This document shows positions 24,189 to 33,100 of a DNA stretch of 64,000 bases, piece after piece. This stretch comes from Symbiodinium natans (taxonomy: Eukaryota > Sar > Dinophyceae > Suessiales > Symbiodiniaceae). The stretch is from contig CAJNDS010002635.1 in NCBI GenBank assembly GCA_905221605.1, positions 675,918 to 739,917 of the forward strand, in the 5' to 3' direction. The translations under genes and the position numbers were made by a program. The notes beneath the pieces were generated by a model. The model was not told the DNA's origin. It saw only the letters and a list, made by a program, of their open reading frames with translations, and made no database searches. Positions within the stretch are counted from its first letter, which is position 1. Every line of letters starts with the position of its first letter.

Positions 24189-27100
24189 CTCTCAGACGGG
24201 GGCGCAGGGACCTGTAGGGACCCTGGACAGGTGGGGGAAGGGGAAGAAGAACTTTGCGACGTGCATTGCCACGATGTCGGGTGCGGGGGAGGGGGGGATG
24301 CTCTCTGGATGCTCACTGAATGTCTGGGCTCCGTGCCAGGCTCACGATCCTGGGCTGAAGGCACTGCAACACTGCAAGATGGCGCAGCTGTGAGGCGAGC
24401 GGAATCTGAGCACTTCTGACGAAGGCATCTAGAACACGACGGGGTCAACTTCTGAGCCATGCAGCTTCTCGAAGTTCATGGAGGCTCCACTCCGTTCTGC
24501 ATCCTCACAGCGGTAGTGCACTACAGCCCAGTTGTGGGAGGTGGTGGTCAGGACATGCAGCTTGCCCTTAGCCAAAGATGCCACCACTCATGCAGCGTCC
24601 TCGTAAGCGATGTTCACCAACTCCATGAGCGCCACCCTTAGGCCCCACACAAATCGCTTTGGCTTGAAGGGTTTAGGGTTTAGGGTTTAGGGTAAGGCCA
24701 GCGAAGGACGAGAGGCACGTCGACCTGAACCGATGACAGCACCTCCACACGGCTTTCGCTTGGGGACCAGAGTGCACCCCCAAAGATGGGGTCATGAAAC
24801 CTTTTTACTACGGATTTTCCAATTACTAGGGATGCATAAACCCCATACTACTATAATTGCAACTAAGTCATCTTGCACCCCCAAAATGGGGTCATATACC
24901 CTAGACTACAAAAGTTCCAATTAAGTTATGTGAGGCATAAAGACCTTCTCCCCTAAACCCTTTGAGGGTTCCTTGGGTCCCCAAGGTTCACGGGGAGTTG
25001 GGCCGAGCATTTCGTCCCCAGCCTCCATGACATCGGGGTCGAGCAGCAGGTCCTCGTTTAGGGTTTAGGGTTTAGGGTTTAGGGTTTAGGGCTTAGGGTT
25101 TAGGGTTTATAAGGGTTCAGGGTTAAGGGTTAAGGTTTAAGGGTTTCGGGTTTAGGCCCGCCCTTACCCGCAGAAGCACCCCACAGACCGAGAGGGCAGG
25201 CGGACCAAAAGCGGCTCGCGCCTGGAGCTCGGCTTTGCTGAGAGGCGACTCCTGGTCTTCGGGGTTTAGGGTTTAGGGTTTAGGGTTTAGGGTTTAGGGT
25301 TTAGTTGTCTCTCTGTTTCGGTCTCGGTGGTTCAGGGGCCTCGCTGCTTCCGCAAGGGGCGATGAGTAAGGTGTCAGACGAAAGACAACGGCCAACGTCC
25401 TGGCATGTTCTGCCCTCAGCTCTCACAGATAATATAGGGGCCTTCGTAATGAAAAATTGGGGTGGGTTATTCTGGTATAACACCCTAAACTCTAAACCCT
25501 AAACCCTAAACTATAAGAGATCATAAGGGAATACAATGAGTAACTATTCCGACCCCTACAGTACTCGACCAAGGGGCGGTATCATGCCCATGGTTTTGCA
25601 TCTTGTCACGAAGGGTAGAAGCCACATAGCCCACCTCAGACAGAACAGGGTTTAGGGTTTAGGGTTTAGGGTTTAGGGTTTAGGGTGTAGGGTGTAGGGT
25701 GTAGGGTGTAGGGTGTAGGGTGTAGGGTGTAGGGTTTAGGGTTTAGGGTTTAGGGTTTAGGGTTTAGGGTTTAGGGTTTAGGGTTTAGGGTTTAGGGTTT
25801 AGGGTTTAGGGTTTAGGGGGGTTTAAGTTTAGGGTTTAGGGTTTAGGGTTTAGGGTTTAGGGTTTAGGGTTTAGGGTTTAGGGTTTAGGGTTTAGGGTTT
25901 AGGGTAGGGTTTAGGGTTTAGGGTTTAGGGTTTAGGGTTTAGGGTTTAGGGTTTAGGGTTTAGGGTTTAGGGTTTAGGGTTTAGGGCATCTGCAAACACT
26001 GCACACGACACGACGCGAGATCTCAGAGCCCAGGGCTTTCCTTCCTGAGCGGGGCTGTGCATGCCAATGCAAGTAGGGTTTAGGGTTTAGGGTTTAGGGT
26101 TTAGGGTTTAGGGTTAGGGTTTAGGGTTTAGGGTTTAGGGTTTAGGGTTTAGGGTTTAGGGTTTAGGGTTTAGGGTTTAGGGTTTAGGGTTTAGGGTTTA
26201 GGGTTTAGGGTTTAGGGTTTAGGGTTTAGGGTTTAGGTGAGTGCTCTCCGTACCAAGGCCCGATTCTCGAACACAATGCGAGCAACCCACAATGAAGAAA
26301 AAAACAAGTTCCGACCTTTGGTTTCGTCCGTGCCCGGATTCCAGATGATAGAGGCACCCTTGCGTATGGTGAGTTCTCTGCGTGATGGTCCCTTTTGTGG
26401 TCACCCTTGACTGTGAGGACCGCCTTATATCATCATTATATACTGACCTCAAAGTAGGGAAATTTGGAGAAGTGACCATAGCTTTAAATCCCCCTTTGCC
26501 CACCACCCCACCCCACCCCCTCTTCTTTGCTAAGCTTTCTGCCCCCCATTTCCAAGACGCCCCCTACCAAAACTCAATCCATCAGCCGGCTGCCACACAC
26601 ACACCCACACGCACAGGCACAGGCACAGGCACAGAGAGCGAGAGAGACACACTACGTTCCGGGTTTAGGGGCTTCTAAGGGAGAACAGTCGCCGTTGCAT
26701 CTTACAGTGCGAGCCCTGCCAGTAGCTTCGCCAGGAGTCTCTGCATGTGCAAGAGCACCGACCACTTCAACAAGCACCCCCACCAGCATGTACCTTTCAG
26801 GGCTCTTGCACACTCAGCGGCAATCCTCCTGCCCGGAGATCAGCTCCCTACCATGGTGGGTACTGGGTTACAGAACCCTAAGCCCGAACTTCCCAAAAGT
26901 TCGCAACCTCCGGGCATGGCGAGACCGTCACAAGCAACTGGCTCCAATACGGTTCAGGGTTTAAGGCTTAGGGTTTAGGGTTTAGGGTTTAGGGTTTAGT
27001 GTTTAGGGCTTTAGGGCTTTAGGGTTTTGGGATCCGACGCCATCCGATGTTGAGCCCTCTGCAGAGACTGCTCTTAGGGCTACAGAAGTTCATGGCTCTT

Positions 27101-30100
27101 GCAATGAACAGGTCTCACCCTAAACCCTAAACCCTAAACCCTAAACCCTAAACCCTAAACCCTAAACCCCAAACCCTGGCTTTCAATGAGGTCTCGCGGC
27201 ATGATGGTGATGGCGGCCAGGAGCACGAAGAAAAGCATGATGCACCACCTGACTTCATGTTGTCTCTTGAAACCCTACACCCTAAGCTTCCTAAACCCCA
27301 AAAAGTAAACCCGAAACCCTAAACCCTAACCCGAAACCCTAGACCCCAAACTCCAAACCCTAAACGCTAAACCCTAGAAACCCTAGAAACCCTAAACCCT
27401 AGACCCGAGAAACCCTAAATCCCCAAACTTACTAAACCCCAAAAACTAAACCCTAAACCCTAAACCCTAAACCCTAAACCCTAAACCCCAAACCCTAAAC
27501 CCTAAACCCTAAACCCTAAACCCCAATCCCTAGTAACCCGAAACCCTAAACGTGCTAGCAAGTCGCTCGAAGGGGCCGCCCTGGGAGCCGACCTCAATGA
27601 GCCCATGGCCCAGAGAAAAACTGCACAAGACTCGGAAAATGTATTAAGGTTTAGGGTTTAGGGTTTAGGGTTTAGGATTGAGGGTTTTGGGTTTAGGACT
27701 GTTGGGGTTTTTGGATGGCTTGTTAAGCCTTATGGGGCTTTTGGGGCCTTTAGGGTTTTCAGGGCTTTTTAAGCCTTTTAGGGCTTTTAGGGCTTCTAAG
27801 GCTTTAGGGCGCTTTGGGTTTAAAGGATTTACAGGGTTTCAGCAGACGTGGGCTTGCCTTCCTGATTGCGCAGTTATTGCAGCGCTGTCTTCCAGGCTTG
27901 CGGGCTCAACCTCTGAACCTTGTTCTGAGTTCCTTTACGGGTTTAGGGTTCAGGGATTAGGGCTGCTTTTAAGGGTTTAGGGTTCAGGGTTTAGGGTTCA
28001 GGGTTTAGGGCTACTGATTTTTAGCATTTGGGGTTTTTAGGGCTTTTAGGGTTTCTACGGCTTCTAGGGTCCACGTGCCTCAGAGGTGACCCACCTCCAT
28101 GAGTCTGCAATTTTGCACACTTCAGCCCTTGCCACGGTGAGAAAGGGCTTAGGGTTTAGGGTTTAGGGTTTAGGGTTTAGGGTTTAGGGTTTAGGCCGGA
28201 GTCCAAGCAGCCACGTGCAGGAGGGGAGCGTAGTCCGCCAGAATGCCATCCATGAGGAGGGTGTCCATCCTGGTGTATGGCGCATTGGGCCCTCCGTTTC
28301 CTTGCAGGTTTTAGGGATTTTGGGGGGTTTGGGGGTTTTGGGGGTGTTGGGGTGTTGGGGGTTTGGGGGTGTTGTGGATTTTGGGTTTGGGGGGTGTTGG
28401 GGGTTTGGGCGGTTTGGGGGTTTTGGGGTTTTGAGGCATTGTTCTAAAGTGCGCTTTGAACGCAACAGGGCCAACGGCTAGATGACAATGCCCATGGCCA
28501 CAAGCTGCCGACTCGGGTGCTTGGCGGTTTCGAACCCGAAACCCGAAACCCTAAACCCTAAACCCTAAACCCTAAACCCTAAACCTGCCCCCTGTGCATT
28601 TCCAGCGGAGCGGCGCGTTGGGGACGGAACTGAAGTACGCCAAACCTAGGTCGTCTCCGTCCGTCAGCTGCCTGCCCACAGGGTGCACAGGGTGCAGCCG
28701 TTTGCAAGAGGGTTTAGGGTTTAGGGTTTAGGGTTTAGCGTTGAGGGTTTAGGGTTTAGGGTTTAGGGCTTAGGGTTTAGGGTTTACGGAACCCTGCTCC
28801 CTGCGGGTCCCTGCGGCCTGAACACCACAGCAAAGACGTAGATCAAGACCTGGCATGTTCACAAAAACAACATGCAGAGGAAAACATGTCCAGAGCTGTC
28901 CAGAGTTGAGAGGCGACTCTTCCAGAAGGGTTACCCTAAACCCTAAACCCTAAACCCCAAACCCTAAACCCTAAACCCTAAACCCCCCTAACATCGTGAA
29001 GAGAATTAGGCCAAGCGCACCAGCCAAAGCAGGAAGAAGACGCAGACCGACCGCGCGGAGAGCCCAATGGCTTTCCTCCAGCTGATGCTGAAATCGAGCG
29101 CAAACGCAAGCTGCCCTAAACCCTAAACCCTAAACCTTATAAACCCTAAACCCTAAACCCTAAACCCTAAACCCTAAACCCTAAACCCTAAACCCTAAAC
29201 CCTAAACCCTAAACCCTAAACCCTAAACCCTAAACCCCAACGCACCCCTTGCGGCAAAGTGTCACAATGATCGCTAGCTCGGGGACAGAGCGCAGAACTC
29301 TGGCCATGCGTGACAGCCGAGTGAGCTTCACCAGGCGCAGCATTCCTCAGAACAGCACGGAGAAGTGCCAATGTGTCAGAGCAAAACTACCTTATATATG
29401 TCCATGTATATATATATATATATATACCCTTTAAGTGATTATACAGGGTACCTGATTCCCCCCGTTTCCCTTCTAACCAACAGTAAGAAAAGACTGACCG
29501 CGGCCAGCATGATGGCCATTGTCTGCTGAGGTTCGCAGCATCGAGACGTCGATGGTGTTTGCGGATTCCCCGCTGAGGAATGAAAGCCTTGACCCAGCAC
29601 CACACTGCACCAAATCTGACAAAGAATCCGCACTTTGTGACCCGCTGCAATCCTAAACCTATGCTCTACCTTGGGGACGAAATGAACCCTAAAATTGGGG
29701 GGTCATGTACCCTGACGACTATAATTCCTGTTAAGGTATATGAACCATAAACCCTTTTAGGGTTCATGTCGTCCCCAAGGTGCTCGCAGCCAAGACACAC
29801 AAGCGGCAGTATCCATGTCTCAATAACCATGTTCAACACGAGGAGAAAGTCAAAGATAAACCACCTCGGGCTACGAGGATAGACCCTAAAACCCCAAAAA
29901 ACCCTAAACCCCTAAAACCCTAAAATCCTAAAATCCTAAGCCCTAAACCATAAAACCCCAAAACCCTGAAACCGTAAACTCTGAAGCCCTAAACCCCATA
30001 AACCCCAAAACAGGATCAAGCCGCGGAGTACCCCCTAAGAAGCAGATGGCATGGGATTGCACAGTCCTTAATCTGATCCTTGGGGACCAAAAATCAACCC

Positions 30101-33100
30101 AAAGAGATGGGTCATATACCCGGATACTACGATAATTCTATTGAGAGCCTTAAGCCCCTGAACCCCTAAACCCCTAACCCTAAACCCCAGGCCCTAGCCC
30201 TAAACCCTAAACCCTTAACCCATAACCCTAAACCCTTAACCCTTATATCCTAAACTGTAAGCCCTTTCAGGGTTCACAATTAGTCCCCAAAGATAGAAGC
30301 AGCTTTAAGTGCCTTGGGGTACGAGATGAACCCTAAAATTGGGGGGGGGGGGGTCATATACCCCACTGGGTTTTTAGGGTTTTAGGGTTTAGGGTTTAGG
30401 GTTTCGGGTTTCGGGTTTAGGGTTTAGAGTTTAGGGTTTTCCTTCCTATTGAGGTCATGGGAATCATAAAACCCTTGTTGGGGTTCACATGTAGTCCCCC
30501 AAGGTGTAGGCCAGGAGCTTGTCCATGAATGCGTGCTTCTTCCGCTCGAAGGCGCAGAAGCGGATGGCGATTTCCTGTATCGCGCTGCTCCATCCCGAGA
30601 CATGATATGTCGTGGGGTGACATACCAGGGCGGGCTATTCTACCCTATAATCCCCTAAAGAGGCCCTTTAAAGGGCTTATTTATGGGGATGATAAGGCCT
30701 GGCTATCCCCTAAAGAGGCCCTTTAAAGGGTTATTTATGGGTATGATAAGGCCTAATAGCCCATGCTGGTAGAGGGACGTCTCCCAACAAACTTGGGCGG
30801 TTTCTACTTTGGGGAGGGGGAGGGATCCTATAATGAGGGCTAGAGTATATGTGCGGGCATTAGGGTACTCCGTCCTATTTCGGGAGATACCCCCCATGGC
30901 TACGAAACAAGCAACCCACTCTTAAATGCACGCCAGCTAAGGGCAACAACCGATCCAATATCCACAGATATGCCAGGATGGCCGCTTAAACACAATATAC
31001 ACAGTATACACACATGCCATGGGCATGCTAAGCGGTCAGTGTGCCGCAAGCTGTCTTGCACAAGGGACTCGACTGCGCAAGTAGCTCACATTTCCGCCAG
31101 GATGCTGCAAAGAAGTAAGCGCAAAACCTGAGCCAAAGCATCAAGCAGCGACCGGAGCAAGAAAACATCCACCAGCCGCCGGCAAAGGCAAGGGCTTAGG
31201 GCTTAGGCCATAGGGTTAATGATACCTTTTGAAGGCAACGAAACCCTAAACCCTAAACCCTAAAACCCTAAAACCCTAAAACGGACTGCTGTTGGGAGGG
31301 ACTTTTGTTCGGCTTGCGCACAGTCCTTTCAGGGACCGGAGCGTTTCTGGCGGAGCTTCGTGGCCCAAAGTCAGATGTCCCATGCCTCTTGAAAGGTTGA
31401 CTTACATTAACTTTTCTGTTGTACGGAGAAAAAACACATACATACCTCCTTCCCTGGCCTCACTCCTTCTTTCACTTGAGGGTTTAGGGTTTAGGGGTTT
31501 CGTTAATAGGCTCCCCTAAACCCTAAACCCTAAACCCGAAACCCTAAACCCTAAACCCTAAACCAAGGCCTCACGAAAGACTTACTACCCACACCCAGAA
31601 CCAAGTCACGAGTGAGGGGGTTGCTGCGTCAAGCAGCTTAAGGCTTGCACGATCGTTTGTGAATACTCCCTTCCCCCTAAAGCCCCCCCCTCCTTACCCC
31701 CTCAATAATAATAATGATAAAAATAACAATAATAATAATAATAAATAAATAATCATACTAACAATACTAATAATACTAATAATACGAAAATACGAATAAT
31801 ACGAATAATACTAATACTACTAATAATACTAATAATACTAATAATACTAATAATACTAATAATACTAATAATACTAATAATACTAATAATGCTAATAATA
31901 CTAATAATACTGATAATACTAATAATACTAGTAATACTAATAATAATACTACTAATAATAATAATAATGAAAAAACAACGGTAATAATAGTGATAAAAAA
32001 TAGTAATACTAATAATACTGAATATCATGATACTAATGCTAAAAATAAGCAATACCCCCATTATCGTAATATTATAGTAGATGGGGGAGTATGTAATATT
32101 AGGGGGTAGGGGGGTAAATATTGGGGTGGGGGCAGGGAGTTACGCTGCTGCAACAGACATCTACATCATCGACGCTCGACTGGCAACACCCCGGATGCCG
32201 TTTGCTGGCGATGTCCTTCTTAGTTGCTGAGTCCCTAAACCCCCTAAACCCTAAGCCCCAAAAACATGCACACTTTCAGTTCTGTAGGGGGATTAGAGAG
32301 TATCCCAAAAGGTGTAAATGTACTCATTCAGCTGCTAAGGCTTCGTTAAACTCTGAGGACCGGACACGTTCTCCATGACCTGCGGAATCTTAGGGTTTAG
32401 GGGTTTAGGGGTTTAGGGGTTTAGGGGTTTAGGGGTTTAGGGGTTTAGGGGTTAGGGTGTAGGGTTTAGGGTTTAAGGTTTAGGGTTTAGGGTTTAGGGT
32501 CAGTTTGGTGAATGGGCTCCATCTGCTGCGGGCAGTGCGGTTTCACGTGAAGTACTTCACGATTCCTGCTACCCCAAGTTTTTCTGCTCTTGGCAACACC
32601 ACTCAAAAATTGGGGGGGGTTACCGAAAATTAGGGTACCTTATCAAGGTCCTTTAGTTTTTAAGGGGATCCTACTCTTTGGGGATCGAAATTGGGGGTCC
32701 CCTGTTTTCGCCTGCGGGCCCGGAAGACCACTCAAAACCCTGGGGACCACATGAACCCCAAAAGTTGGGGTCATATGCACTGACTACAATATGTAATTCA
32801 GGCAAAAATATGAGCCCTAAAGCCCTCAGCCCCTGAACCCCTAACCCTAAACCCTAAACCCCTAAACCCTTTTTACGTAGTTGCCCAGTATCCTAGGTGA
32901 ACCTTTCGGATTGTATAGGGTTGATAATGCCCCAAAAAGGTTGCTTGCTCTACTACTAAGTAGTAGGGTTCATTTGGTGTCCCTAAACCCTAAACCCTAA
33001 ACCCTAAACCCTAAACCCTAAACCCTAAACCCTAAACCCCTAAACCCCTAAACCCCTAAACCCCTAAACCCCTAAACCGCTAAACCCTTTCAGGGTCCAT

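Noticed and set aside
7561-24665. Apparent reassignment of TGA, TAG and TAA to sense codons, as reported for an Amoebophrya species
   Set aside because: Many minus-strand stretches looked coding only if stops were read through. Once the channel exons were placed by homology, every such stop tested (for example the TGA after LVNIAYED) fell in an intron, and no exon contains a stop. Intron sequence here simply looks coding-like.
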